From assembly GCF_964355755.1 (NCBI RefSeq), contig NC_092679.1:18404932-18468931 (forward strand): a DNA stretch of 64,000 bases. Direction: 5' to 3'. Shown in pieces: positions 32,901-43,300 of this stretch. Position 1 is the first letter of the stretch. Every line of letters starts with the position of its first letter. This stretch comes from Antedon mediterranea (lineage: Eukaryota > Echinodermata > Crinoidea > Comatulida > Antedonidae). A program made the translations under genes and the position numbers. The notes below the pieces were generated by a model. It was not told where the DNA came from and did no database searches. It worked only from the letters and a program-made list of their open reading frames with translations.

Positions 32901-35900
32901 AGACAGCGGCTGGAGAACAGCCTACAAGAACAAACGTCTCAAAGACAACTTCTAGATAGTAAGATTTTTAAGTTTATTTAGTGTATCAAGTAAAATAGAT
33001 AGATCAATGATATAAGTCAATGAATCAATCATGGCCTAGGTTGTACCATAGAGGTATAAAATCTAATTTTATACCTCCATGGTTGTAATACTATTCACCT
33101 AAGACTGTAATTTCCTAAAAAAAGGCAAGTTTGTTTTATGACACACGAAGAGCTACTCATAAAAAAAAAGTATGAAGTAAGGTAAAGGAGAGTTAAAGTC
33201 GTTAAATATCATGAGCTTCATAAAGTGATACTTAACTCTATCTGGTCTGCAAGCAAGATGATATATAATTATAATCTAGAAAACTGTTTAGAACCCCTGT
33301 CTTATATTACTTTTATGCACCTTTGCCTGCCTCTGTTATCCCACAGACCAAGTAGAAGATTTAAAGCTACAACTGAAAGGATTAACTAGTGAATTTAGCA
33401 AAGTTCAAGGAGCACACAATCAAGCCGAATCAAAACATGAGGTATTACAGCAGTACTGGAAGGAACGAGAGACAGAACTGCAAAGGTATGCTGATAATAT
33501 GTTTATATACTCGTCTTTATTCTACTTCTCATAGAATCATCAAGTTCTTCTGTACTTATTATTTCTTCATTGTTTTCAACAGGAAACTAGGAGTAACCGA
33601 CGCCAAAAATATTGAATTAAATCAACAGTTAGATGATTATAGGAAAAACTCTACAGATGCTCAAGAAGATTCTGCAAACTATAGGTAATTGCATTGGTTT
33701 GTGTACTAGCCTAATGGGCTCCCAAATTTCAATATGTTCTTGCTCAGATAATTATCTTTTTCAAATATTATCTTCATTTTTCTTTTTGATGTCTTGTGTA
33801 AACAATTTTAAATACATGTTGGTCACGTAAAATCCGATATGACATATGTTGATAAACCAAATAGGAAAAACTCTACAGATGCACAAGAAGATTCTGCAAA
33901 CTATAGATAATTGCCTTGATTTGTTTACTAGCCTAATGGGCTAGTAGAATATAGTGTGTTCTAGCCCACTATTTCTGTAGCCCATAATAACCTGATATTA
34001 AACATCAATGTCTTGTGTTGTTAAATGAGCCTGATTAAGATAATTGTTCCTCCCAAATTTCAGTATGTTCTTGCTCAGACAATTATTTTTTTTCAAATGT
34101 TATCTTCATTTTTCTTTTTGATAATGTCATGTGTAAACAATTTGAAATATGTGGTAATATCTTAATCATACATGTTAATAGATCATAGCATACATCCAAT
34201 TTTCACTAACATATTTTAATATGTCTGCATGACGAGTATTAAATCTTGTTTGAATTTGATTTTCTAGTGATTTTTGATTACATTTTTGTATTTTAGAAAG
34301 CAAGTTAAAAACCTGATGGATGAAATGGAGAAACAAAAGCAGAGTCTCAGTAAAGAGGTAGAGTGTGTTTTAAAATCCACTAATATTTTTAATTTAAACA
34401 TCATATTGCATATTCCATTACAAACTCTGTATTCTCATATGTGTTAATAATTTATTTAATTTATAAACATTTTGATTACCTTAGGTTGCTGCCCAGGAAC
34501 AAAAGGCTCACAACAATTGGGTAAATTATTATTCAATTTATAAATAGTTACGATTTGGCGTTAGCAGATTTATTTATTAAAACATTTTAAAAATATTGCT
34601 TTAAAAAAAACACTTTAAATGATCCATAGACATCTGAGAGTCTCAATGACAAGATATTTATTATTAGAAGAAAAACAGATTTTAATGAAACAATATTCGA
34701 TTTACAGATTGCTGCAAAGAAGTCTGAACGAGAATTACAGGAAGCTAAAAACGATGCAGCTCTTTTACGGCAAAGGTCAGTTGATTCTTTATTAATAAGA
34801 AAGTATTAATTTGATTAAAAAACACATTTTTTTAATTTAAATAATTATACTACACCATTTAAGCATTCTTTTATGATAATTTTTCTTTTCATTTTTAAAA
34901 CTTTTTTTTCAGGTTGACAGAACTTGAAGGACGTAAAGCTCCAAATGAGAACGTTCTAGTAGTTAAACCTTCCCCCTCTGCTCCTTCTCCACATCGTAAG
35001 AATTTTTTCATTTATTCATGTTTCTACATATCAAACCGGTCATTTAAATAAATCGGACACCTGAAGTTTTGAAGTTAACTCTAATAACAACCAGATTTCA
35101 GTAGGGAATCTTTTATTGCATATGCCTTCAAATAATTATTTTATAAGATATATGTTTAAAAACAATAAATAAACAGAATTTTGTTTTAAGTCCAAAACAA
35201 AATTAAAGAATAGATATTTGGGACAAAATGTCTATAACAGAACATTGAACGTTTTTTGTTTATTTTATAGCAACATCAACCGGAAGAGGGGGCCAATCAA
35301 GGTAATGTTATTGTGTCTTTCGTTTGTGTCACTTTTATTTTTGTTCTGGTCTAGTGATTGGATTTTTTATCATGACAAGAAATGCAGTAAAGCAATAACT
35401 ATGAGTAAAAAGAGACTTGTTACATCCTGTCGTATAATTGTTATTGAAAATATTTATATTTACAGTGAACGTGGAAGTACTAGACGTGGGCCAAGCAGGA
35501 ACAGCATCGCAGACATCCCTTCACCTCCATTCTTAGACAACCATCGGCCAGGTTCACCACCAAGACGGCGTACACCTCCAGGAATGTACGGTCCTCCTCC
35601 ACCACTCCATCCGGATGAGTTCCGTGGATTTCCTCCACCATCAGATTACCGCCCTCCACCTCTTGGGCATTTTGATGATTTCGATCCTCATCTAGGCCCA
35701 CGACCAGGATTCCCGGGGGATATGGACATGATGAGGCCTCCATTCCCGGATATGGAATTTGACGGAATGCGTCCACCACTTGGTCCGGATCATCCTGGAA
35801 TGTTTTCACCACTCATGTTTCCTTCTCCAGGGGATCATCGTTTCCCACCTCCTGGTGCAATGCCACCTCCAGGTGGAATACCTCCCCCGGGTGGAATGCC

Positions 35901-36331
35901 TCCTCTGGGTGGAATGCCACCTCCAGGTGGAATGCCACACACAGGTGAATATATAGTTAAACTATAAATTTAATTAATACAAATAAAGTAGAACCATCTT
36001 CGGGAACCAAGAAAGTTTCCCCTTAATAGTGGTGTCCCGTTAATAGTAGTTAAAATAACCATGTTAAATCGTCCAATATTAATTCTTTATTTTCAAAAGG
36101 AATGCGTCCACCCTCCGGATTACGACACGGTAATGAAAGATTTGGTAATCAGAGAACGTCATCACCATCGGAGGCAGAACTGATGAAAGTTATACCGCCA
36201 CCAACTGTAAGTATTAATGCACTTGTAATTCATTTATTTTATACATGTGATTGTGATTTTGTTTTGTTCCATAGATTGGCTTTAATTCATAACACAATAT
36301 TCTCTTTTAGGGTTTACCAAAAGGTGTGTGA
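12902..36331 (+). CDS. MIA3: TANGO1 (MIA3) homologue, giant ER cargo receptor, 27 exons, 4133 residues
   Basis: ER-exit-site receptor that loads bulky cargo such as procollagen into COPII carriers. Exons: 12902-13004, 14536-14669, 14816-14911, 16093-17203, 17432-23302, 24560-27450, 28818-28967, 29194-29310, 29625-29649, 29815-29903, 30029-30106, 30231-30413, 31478-31582, 31675-31706, 32000-32090, 32587-32647, 32821-32958, 33347-33485, 33583-33684, 34297-34357, 34485-34520, 34708-34775, 34913-34995, 35271-35301, 35466-35944, 36100-36206, 36311-36331. Every junction is in phase (12402 nt). Domain order: signal peptide, SH3-like domain (35-112), very long lumenal region (112-3450), one membrane helix (about 3468-3490), coiled coils (3492-3900), proline-rich tail (3920-4133). 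Human TANGO1 has about 1900 residues; the excess is lumenal. The TANGO1 identity is firm from the SH3 domain, the LPDD-membrane exon, the QLMDVS coiled coil and the PRD; a MIA2/cTAGE5 relative is less likely. AATAAA at 37140 is a candidate poly(A) signal. Confidence 0.92.
13253..13596. mobile_element. piggyBac-type MITE, family B (TTAA duplication)
   Basis: Ends AGATGTATTGTCCCCC and GGGACAATACACCT, each flanked by TTAA (13249-13252, 13597-13600). TTAA duplication is the piggyBac signature. 344 bp, non-coding, in TANGO1 intron 1. Related copies at 53438-53882 and 61936-62184. Confidence 0.8.
13860..14070 (-). pseudogene. Decayed LINE reverse-transcriptase C-terminal fragment
   Basis: Read on the minus strand across stops and frameshifts, pieces match the end of LINE ORF2-type proteins: EKIKEMKWRWAGN, then KWTKKLKE, then PRNGKRSRVRQ, then RWRDE. 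Known families end with KWRWAGH, DRWTKK, GRP or GRQ, and RWRDDI in this order. Dead relic in TANGO1 intron 1. Confidence 0.6.
14181..14284. mobile_element. MITE, family A, short copy
   Basis: Ends AAAGCTCTATCTACACTATC and GATAGTTTAGACAGAGCTTT are near-perfect inverted repeats; the middle keeps CCATATATGCATG. About 100 bp, in TANGO1 intron 1. Confidence 0.75.
15066..15150 (-). mobile_element. tRNA-derived SINE head
   Basis: On the minus strand, CCAGTGGTTAGGACATCTGC resembles a tRNA A box region and GGTCCGAGTCTGAGTCTCGG a B box, spaced as in a tRNA. They are followed by GGTTGGGGCGACTTTTTCTC and a TCATTC tail. Sits in TANGO1 intron 3. The tail word AAAAAGTCGCCCCAACC recurs at 15438, a second fragment. 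Confidence 0.65.
15340..15552. repeat. Two-copy tandem duplication, unit about 120 bp
   Basis: ACAGGCAAAGAA at 15340 and again at 15461, both leading to CCCGGTGATA, AATTTAATTAATTAATTT and GATAAAGATGAGGAAATCTG. The copies differ at several bases. In TANGO1 intron 3, downstream of the SINE. Confidence 0.7.
16093..17203 (+). CDS. MIA3: TANGO1 exon 4: glutamine/glutamate-rich lumenal repeats
   Basis: 370 codons, about residues 112-481. Low-complexity, rich in Q, E, T and P, with short imperfect repeats such as QHTQETHTQQHTQE and three longer units around EEPLQPIEAVHTPEEQTGQ. No cysteine or hydrophobic segment, so probably an extended spacer behind the SH3 domain. Acceptor TATTTACAG at 16092, donor GTATGTC at 17204. 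Confidence 0.85.
17432..23302 (+). CDS. MIA3: TANGO1 exon 5: 5.9 kb exon with two-cysteine repeats
   Basis: 1957 codons, about residues 482-2438, open throughout. Contents in order: a polar N-part; about 14 copies of an 18-residue charged repeat (18276-18990); a cysteine-bearing stretch with degenerate units; then a dense array of the motif C-P-N-x-V-L-x-x-F-L-P-x-H-K-L-K-C (first clear unit at 19945, last at 22060, outliers at 17827, 19150 and 22921); then acidic linker with repeated SAV, KTEPK and TSP-like words. In most core units the two cysteines are exactly 16 residues apart. I know no domain of this form, and vertebrate TANGO1 lumenal regions, as I remember them, lack it. The phase-1 donor at 23303 (GTAGGA) matches the acceptor at 24559; without splicing the frame runs to a stop at 23478. 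Confidence 0.88.
18276..18990 (+). repeat. 54-bp coding minisatellite (18-residue KEQEHVxVKETESEVEPA unit)
   Basis: About 14 copies of a 54-bp unit encoding KEQEHVPVKETESEVEPA with small variants (A, P or S after HV; DSA for EPA). Central copies are near identical at the DNA level; the last three drift. Charge alternates regularly, suggesting an extended or helical spacer. Its antisense strand is open for 353 codons, a shadow of the repeat. Confidence 0.9.
19945..22113 (+). repeat. Protein repeat array: C-x15-C motif, about 20 copies
   Basis: Consecutive units, each about 17 residues, with consensus CPNxVLxxFLPxHKLKC. The first five units sit about 60 residues apart in larger duplicated blocks (about 177 bp, near identical at 20115-20290 and 20290-20470). 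The later ones repeat every 26-40 residues. One late unit has lost its second cysteine (LPSSKLVS, near 21840). The conserved N after CP, hydrophobic positions at i, i+3 and i+4, then P and basic residues, fit a short amphipathic helix closed by a cysteine pair. The region is lumenal, where disulfides form. Confidence 0.85.
24560..27450 (+). CDS. MIA3: TANGO1 exon 6: acidic region and single alpha-helix
   Basis: 964 codons, about residues 2439-3402. Acidic throughout. Around 25130-25750 lies an EEERQEQLRREEEE-type stretch of about 200 residues with alternating E and R/K runs, typical of a stable single alpha-helix or rod. Near 26790-26850 there are short VESDVDLESN repeats. The donor after CTTAAG at 27450 is GTGTAG, a weak match to consensus; read-through gives one more codon and a TAG stop. 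A hydrophobic segment in the +1 frame follows (see separate entry). Confidence 0.85.
27455..27606 (+). other. Hidden +1-frame membrane segment after exon 6
   Basis: Directly after the TAG that ends the unspliced exon 6 frame, the +1 frame reads SLDLLFFWMLLCLIANVIVL then IAF, a basic tail of about 26 residues (IKYIKQKSDLQRVL...) and TGA at 27604. By hydropathy it is a plausible membrane helix. It would be used only by alternative splicing or frameshifting. It could be chance in AT-rich DNA. Confidence 0.3.
28818..29310 (+). CDS. MIA3: TANGO1 exons 7-8: membrane-proximal region and transmembrane helix
   Basis: Exon 7 (28818-28967) encodes an amphipathic stretch ending GVQSLVGQLNPLLEQ. Exon 8 (29194-29310) encodes LPDDM, then LWGYPW, then a hydrophobic helix IAILFAQSFVVFMFIMLYG. 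The LPDD...GxPW start just before the helix matches vertebrate TANGO1. Vertebrates have an additional intramembrane hairpin just before LPDD; exon 7 is not hydrophobic enough for one. Confidence 0.9.
29625..34995 (+). CDS. MIA3: TANGO1 exons 9-23: cytosolic coiled coils
   Basis: Fifteen small exons of mixed phase encode about 430 residues of heptad-rich coiled coil, starting with a basic stop-transfer MCRSRASRK. Landmarks shared with vertebrate TANGO1/cTAGE5: KIQQLMDVSKINTRLAATEE, the HNNW box of exon 21, and the closing LLRQRLTELEG leading to VLVVKPSPS. Known roles of this region: recruiting tethers that bring ERGIC membrane and pairing with cTAGE5/MIA2. Confidence 0.9.
30775..31465. repeat. 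Intronic minisatellite, unit TATTAAACCGTTAAAAAC
   Basis: About 40 imperfect copies of a 17-18 bp unit in TANGO1 intron 12, with two larger internal duplications (the words AGCCGTAAAAAATGATTAAACC and CTACTG recur). The array ends only about 13 bases before the exon 13 acceptor (ATTTTTCTTGTGTATAG). Confidence 0.9.
32178..32328. mobile_element. MITE, family A, in TANGO1 intron 15
   Basis: Ends CTGTCTACACTATCAAACTT and GATTGATAGTGTAGACAG. The interior has CCAAATATTATAGTGATATT, CATCATCATGTCCATATTTG and runs of T and A. The longest copy of the family here, about 150 bp. Confidence 0.8.
33862..33945 (+). pseudogene. Duplicated 3' part of TANGO1 exon 19 with broken donor
   Basis: Near-identical copy of 33641-33720: the last 44 bases of exon 19 and the first intronic bases to TAGCCTAATGGGCT. 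The GTAATT donor after TATAG has become ATAATT, and there is no acceptor in front. A non-functional exon fragment in intron 19. Confidence 0.75.
35271..36331 (+). CDS. MIA3: TANGO1 exons 24-27: proline-rich COPII-binding tail
   Basis: Exon 25 (35466-35944) is rich in P, G, M and R with PPP motifs such as RTPPGMYGPPPPLHPD and a run of MPPPGGIPPPGGMPPLGG units. Triple-proline motifs of TANGO1 bind Sec23 of the inner COPII coat. Exon 26 adds MRPPSGLRHGNERFG and ends VIPPPT. Exon 27 is only GLPKGV and TGA at 36331. The small terminal exon is supported by phase and a TCTCTTTTAG acceptor, but is the least certain part. Confidence 0.85.
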
Positions 36332-37344
36332 ACAAATCCATGCCAGTTATGGAAAATGCTTTAGTTTAACTCAACAAGTGCAATGACAACAGTTTAGAAG
36401 AAAACTGTAATACTTATGTATGCAACACTTTCAGATTAAGGGCTGGCATTCCGTAAAATTAATTAAAATTGCAAGATACTTTAAGTCAGTCAGACTCATC
36501 AGAAACACTGTAACAAATATGTCAAAATTAAACATAATTTTTAATATAATTTATTTTATATGCTTAGATTTTTAAGAATGTTTGTGTTTAGAAAAGGTGC
36601 TTGTAAAATTAACTGCTGCCAATCCAACCCCATCCCCTCAACAACACAATAAGTTTTAGCTGCTTATCTAGGTAAATAATTTTAATGTTAACACAGCAAG
36701 AACTACAGTATATCTGTGAATTTCCAGTATTTACAGTAATTTATAAATGCTGTAAATGTGAATTGTATTCCACACCCTTTGATCATTTGAGGAAGACATA
36801 ATTATAAAGAAATAATTGATTTATTATCACAATTAATTTAAATGTGCAAATGAGATTGAAATTATAAATTCTGTGGTTACTTGGTGTGTTGATCCCTTTG
36901 GAGCTAAAATGTTTGGGTACGGGTAAAGCATCAGAGCCAAAAATTTGACGGCCGGCAAAAGATAGGACATCAAATTAAGCTCATCCCTTCATTCCGCCAC
37001 TTTTATGCCCCCCCCCCCTCCCACACCACTCTACTTCAACATCCTGGATCCGCCACTGGATACATTAAAAACTGGGTTTGGGTAAGTAGTAGGAAACCAA
37101 AGCTTCCGGTTCATATTTTTGAATTAATTAAAATAATTTAATAAATTGTTGGTTGTTATCAAGAGAAGTGTTTGACATTTTTATTTTATTGTTGTACTAT
37201 GTACATTGAGGTTAAAATGTTATTAAGTATATAAAATAATTTGTGTTTAATTTCTTGGTTCGTGATTTGTTTACATCACTTTATATAGGCTATATAAAGT
37301 GATGCTATTTGCACACATTTCTACAATGATACTATTATAGTACA
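36332..37344. other. TANGO1 3' flank
   Basis: Probable 3' UTR, with AATAAA at 37140-37145. Near 37040 the word GGATCCGCCACTGG, familiar from ends of dispersed transposons, suggests an old insertion. A C-run lies at 37010. No other gene seen. Confidence 0.4.
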
Positions 37345-40300
37345 GGATTTTTTTCGTAAAATAGGCAAATTTCGACCTTTTTATTTTTTGCCATAAATGG
37401 TTACTATACGTGTATAAGATAATTATAACGCAATATATGCACATATATAGCAATGTTATTGCATAATAATATTTTTTTTAGTAACCACTTTTTACATAAA
37501 TGGTTACTATAGCATAATAAACATGCGCACAGTCGAATAATGGGTTCTGCGCATGTCCATTGTGCTATAGTAACCAGTTTTATCGAAAAATAAAAAGGTC
37601 GAAAATTGCCAATTTTCGACCCTTTTATTTTTTGACATAAATGGTTACTATAGCATAATAAACATGCGCAGAGTCGAATAATGGGTTCTGCGCATGTCAT
37701 TTGTGCAATAGTAACCACGTTTGACATAAATGGTTACTATAGCATAATAAACATGCACAGAGTCGAATAATGGGTTCTGCGCATGTCCATTGTGCTATAG
37801 TAACCAGTTTTATCGAAAAATAAAAAGGTCGAAAATTGACATTTTTTGAAAAAATTCCTGTACTATAGTACAGGAAAATTTTCGAAAAATGGCCAATTTT
37901 CGACCCTTTTATTTTTTGACATAAATGGTTACTATAGCATAATAAACATGCACAGAGTCGAATAATGGGTTCTGCGCATGTCCATTGTGCTATAGTAACC
38001 AGTTTTATCGAAAATAAAAAGGTCGAAAATTGACATTTTTTGAAAAAATTCCTGTTCTATAATACAGGGAAATTTTCGAAAAATGGCCAATTTTCGACCC
38101 TTTTATTTTTTTGACATAAATGGTTACTATATCATAATAAATATGCGCAGAATCAAATAATGCGTTCTGCGCATGTCAATTGTGCTATAGTAACCACTTT
38201 TGACACAAATGGTTACTATAGCATAATAAACATGCGCACCGTCGAATAATGGGTTCTGCGCATGTCCATTGTGCTATAGTAACCAGTTTTATCGAAAAAT
38301 AAAAAGGTCGAAAATTGACCATTTTTTGAAAAAATTCCTGTACTATAGTACAGTGAAATTTTCGAAAAATGACCAATTCTCGACCCTTTTATTTTTTGAC
38401 ATAAATGGTTACTATAGCATAATAAACATGCGCAGAGTAGAATAATGAGTTCTGCGCATGTCATATTTTGTGCCATAGTAACCACTTTTGACATAAATGG
38501 TTACTATAGCATAATAAACATGCACAGAGTCGAATAATGGGTTCTGCGCATGTCCATTGTGCTATAGTAACCAGTTTTATCGAAAAATAAAAAGGTCGAA
38601 AATTGACCATTTTAAAATTTTTTTTTCAAAAAATGACCAATTTTCGACCCTTTTATTTTTTTATATAAATGGTTACTATAGCATAATAAACATGCGCAGA
38701 GTCGAATAATGGGTTCTGCGCATGTCATTTGTGCAATAGTAACCACTTTTGACATAAATGGTTACTATAGCATAATAAACATGCGCAGAGTCTAATAATG
38801 GGTTCTGCGCATGTCATTTGTGCAATAGTAACCACTTTTGACATAAATGGTTACTATAGCATAATAAACATGCACAGAGTCGAATAATGGGTTCTGCGCA
38901 TGTCCATTGTGCTATAGTAACCAGTTTTATCGAAAATAAAAAGGTCGAAAATTGACATTTTTTGAAAAAATTCCTGTACTTATAGTACAGGGAAATTTTC
39001 GAAAAATTGCCAATTTTCGACCCTTTTATTTTTTGACATAAATGGTTACTATAGCATAATAAATATGCGCAGAATCGAATAATGCGTTCTGCGCATGTCA
39101 ATTGTGCTATAGTAACCACTTTTGACACAAATGGTTACTATAGCATAATAAACATGCGCAGAGTCGAATAATGGGTTCTGCGCATGTCCATTGTGCTATA
39201 GTAACCAGTTTTATCGAAAAATAAAAACGTCGAAAATTGACCATTTTTTGAAAAAATTCTTGTACTATAGTACAGGGAAATTTTCAAAAAATGACCAATT
39301 TTCGACCCTTTTATTTTTTGACATAAATGGTTACTATAGCATAATAAACATGCACAGAGTCGAATAATGGGTTCTGCGCATGTCCATTGTGCTATAGTAA
39401 CCAGTTTTATCGAAAATAAAAAGGTCGAAAATTGACATTTTTTGAAAAAATTCCTGTTCTATAATACAGGGAAATTTTCGAAAAATGGCCAATTTTCGAC
39501 CCTTTATTTTTTTGACATAAATGGTTACAATATCATAATAAATATGCGCAGAATCAAATAATGCGTTCTGCGCATGTCAATTGTGCTATAGTAACCACTT
39601 TTGACACAAATGGTTACTATAGCATAATAAACATGCGCACCGTCGAATAATGGGTTCTGCGCATGTCCATTGTGCTATAGTAACCAGTTTTATCGAAAAA
39701 TAAAAAGGTCGAAAATTGACCATTTTTTGAAAAAATTCCTGTACTATAGTACAGGGAAATTTTCGAAAAATGACCAATTCTCGACCCTTTTATTTTTTGA
39801 CATAAATGGTTACTATAGCATAATAAACATGCGCAGAGTAGAATAATGGGTTCTGCGCATGTCATATTTTGTGCCATAGTAACCACTTTTGACATAAATG
39901 GTTACTATAGCATAATAAACATGCACAGAGTCGGATAATGGGTTCTGCGCATGTCCATTGTGCTATAGTAACCAGTTTTATCGAAAAATAAAAAGGTCGA
40001 AAATTGACCATTTTAAAAAATTTTTTTCGAAAAATGACCAATTTTCGACCCTTTTATTTTTTGATATAAATGGTTACTATAGCATAATAAACATGCGCAG
40101 AGTCGAATAATGGGTTCTGCGCATGTCATTTGTGCAATAGTAACCACTTTTGACATAAATGGTTACTATAGCATAATAAACATGCACAGAGTCGAATAAT
40201 GGGTTCTGCCCATGTCCATTGTGCTATAGTAACCAGTTTTATCGAAAAATAAAAGGGTCGAAAATTGGTCATTTTTCGAAAATTTTCCTGTACTATAATA

Positions 40301-43300
40301 CAGGGAAATTTTCGAAAAATTGCCAATTTTCGACCCTTTTATTTTTTGACATAAATGGTTACTATAGCATAATAAACATGCGCAGAGTCGAATAATGGGT
40401 TCTGCGCATGTCCATTGTGCTATAGTAACCAGTTTTATCGAAAATAAAAAGGTCGAAAATTGACATTTTTTGAAAAAATTCCTGTACTTATAGTACAGGG
40501 AAATTTTCGAAAAATGGCCAATTTTCGACCCTTTTATTTTTTGACATAAATGGTTACTATAGCATAATAAATATGCGCAGAATCGAATAATGCGTTCTGC
40601 GCATGTCAATTGTGCTATAGTAACCACTTTTGACACAAATGGTTACTATAGCATAATAAACATGCGCAGAGTCGAATAATGGGTTCTGCGCATGTCCATT
40701 GTGCTATAGTAACCAGTTTTATCGAAAAATAAAAACGTCGAAAATTGACAGTTTTTGAAAAAATTCTTGTACTATAGTACAGGGAAATTTTCAAAAAATG
40801 ACCAATTTTCGACCCTTTTATTTTTTGACATAAATGGTTACTATAGCATAATAAACATGCGCAGAGTAGAATAATGGGTTCTGCGCATGTCATTTGTACT
40901 ATAGTAACCACTTTTGACATAAATCGTTACTATAGCATAATAAACATGCGCAGAGTCGAATAATGGGTTCTGCGCATTTCCATTGTGCTATAGTAACCAG
41001 TTTTATCGAAAAATAAAAAGGTCGAAAATTGACCATTTAAAAAAAAAATCCCAAAAAAAACGACCAATTTTCGACCCTTTTATTTTTTGATATAAATGGT
41101 TACTATAGCATAATAAACATGCGCAGAGTCGAATAATGGGTTCTGCGCATGTCATTTGTGCAATAGTAACCACTTTTGACATAAATCGTTACTATAGCAT
41201 AATAAACATGCGCAGAGTCGAATAATGGGTTCTGCGCATTTCCATTGTGCTATAGTAACCAGTTTTATCGAAAAATAGAAAGGTTGAAAATCAAAATTTT
41301 TTGAAAAAATCCCTGTACTATAGTACAGGGAAATTTTCGAAAAATGACCAATTTTCGACCCTTTTATTTTTTGATATAAATGGTTACTATAGCATAATAA
41401 CATATCGCAGAGTCGAATAATGGGTTCTGCGCATGTCATTTGTACAATAGTAACCACTTTTGACATAAATGGTTACTATAGCATAATAAACATGCACAGA
41501 GCCGAATAATGGGTTCTGCGCATGTCCATTGTGCTATAGTAACCAGTTTTATCGAAAAATAAAAAGGTCGAAAATTGACATTTTTTGAAAAAATTCCTGT
41601 ACTTATAGTACAGGGAAATTTTCGAAAAATGGCCAATTTTCGACCCTTTTATTTTTTGACATAAATGGTAACTATAGCATAATAAATATGCGCAGAATCG
41701 AATAATGCGTTCTGCGCATGTCAATTGTGCTATAGTAACCACTTTTGACACAAATGGTTACTATAGCATAATAAACATGCGCAGAGTCGAATAATGGGTT
41801 CTGCGCATGTCATTTGTGCAATAGTAACCACTTTTGACATAAATCGTTACTATAGCATAATAAAATTGGTCAATTTTCGACCCTTTTTATTTTTTGACAT
41901 AAATGGTTACTATAGCATAATAAACATGCGCAGAGTCGAATAATGGGTTCTGCGCATGTCATTTGTGCAATAGTAACCACTTTTAACATAAATTGTTACT
42001 ATAGCATAATAAACATGCACAGAGTCGAATAATGGGTTCTGCGCATGTCCATTGTGCTATAGTAACCAGTTTTATCGAAAAATAAAAAGGTCGAAAATTG
42101 ACATTTTTTGAAAAAATTCCTGTACTTATAGTACAGGGAAATTTTCGATTCTTTTATTTTTTGACATAAATGGTTACTATAGCATAATAAACATGCGCAA
42201 AGTCGAATAATGGGTTCTGCGCATGTCCATTGTGCTATAGTAACCAGTTTTATCGAAAAATAAAAAGGTCGAAAATTGACCATTTAAAAAAAAAATCCCT
42301 GTACTATAGTACAGGGAAATTTTCGAAAAATTACCAATTTTCGACCCTTTTATTTTTTGACATAAATGGTTACTATAGCATAATAAACATGCGCAGAGTC
42401 GAATAATGGGTTCTGCGCATGTCCATTGTGCTATAGTAACCAGTTTTATCGAAAAATAAAAAGGTCGAAAATTGACAATTTTTTGAAAAAATTCCTGTAC
42501 TATAGTACAGGAAAATTTTTCGAAAAAATACCAATTTTCGACCCTTTTATTTTTTGACATAAATGGTTACTATAGCATAATAAACATGCGCAGAGTCGAA
42601 TAATGGGTTCTGCGCATGTCATATTTTGTGCCATAGTAACCACTTTTGACATAAATGGTTACTATAGCATAATAAACATGCACAGAGTCGGATAATGGGT
42701 TCTGCGCATGTCCATTGTGCTATAGTAACCAGTTTTATCGAAAAATAAAAAGGTCGAAAATTGACCATTTTAAAATTTTTTTTTCGAAAAATGAACAATT
42801 TTCGACCCTTTTATTTTTTGATATAAATGGTTACTATAGCATAATAAACATGCGCAGATTCAAATAATGGGTTCTGCGCATGTCATTTGTGCAATAGTAA
42901 CCACTTTTGACATAAATGGTTACTATAGCATAATAAACATGCACAGAGTCGAATAATGGGTTCTGCCCATGTCCATTGTGCTATAGTAACCAGTTTTATC
43001 GAAAAATAAAAGGGTCGAAAATTGGTCATTTTTCGAAAATTTCCCTGTACTATAATACAGGGAAATTTTCGAAAAATTGCCAATTTTCGACCCTTTTATT
43101 TTTTGACATAAATGGTTACTATAGCATAATAAACATGCGAAGAGTCGAATAATGGGTTCTGCGCATGTCCATTGTGCTATAGTAACCAGTTTTATCGAAA
43201 AATAAAAACGTCGAAAATTGACAGTTTTTGAAAAAATTCTTGTACTATAGTACAGGGAAATTTTCAAAAAATGACCAATTTTCGACCCTTTTATTTTTTG

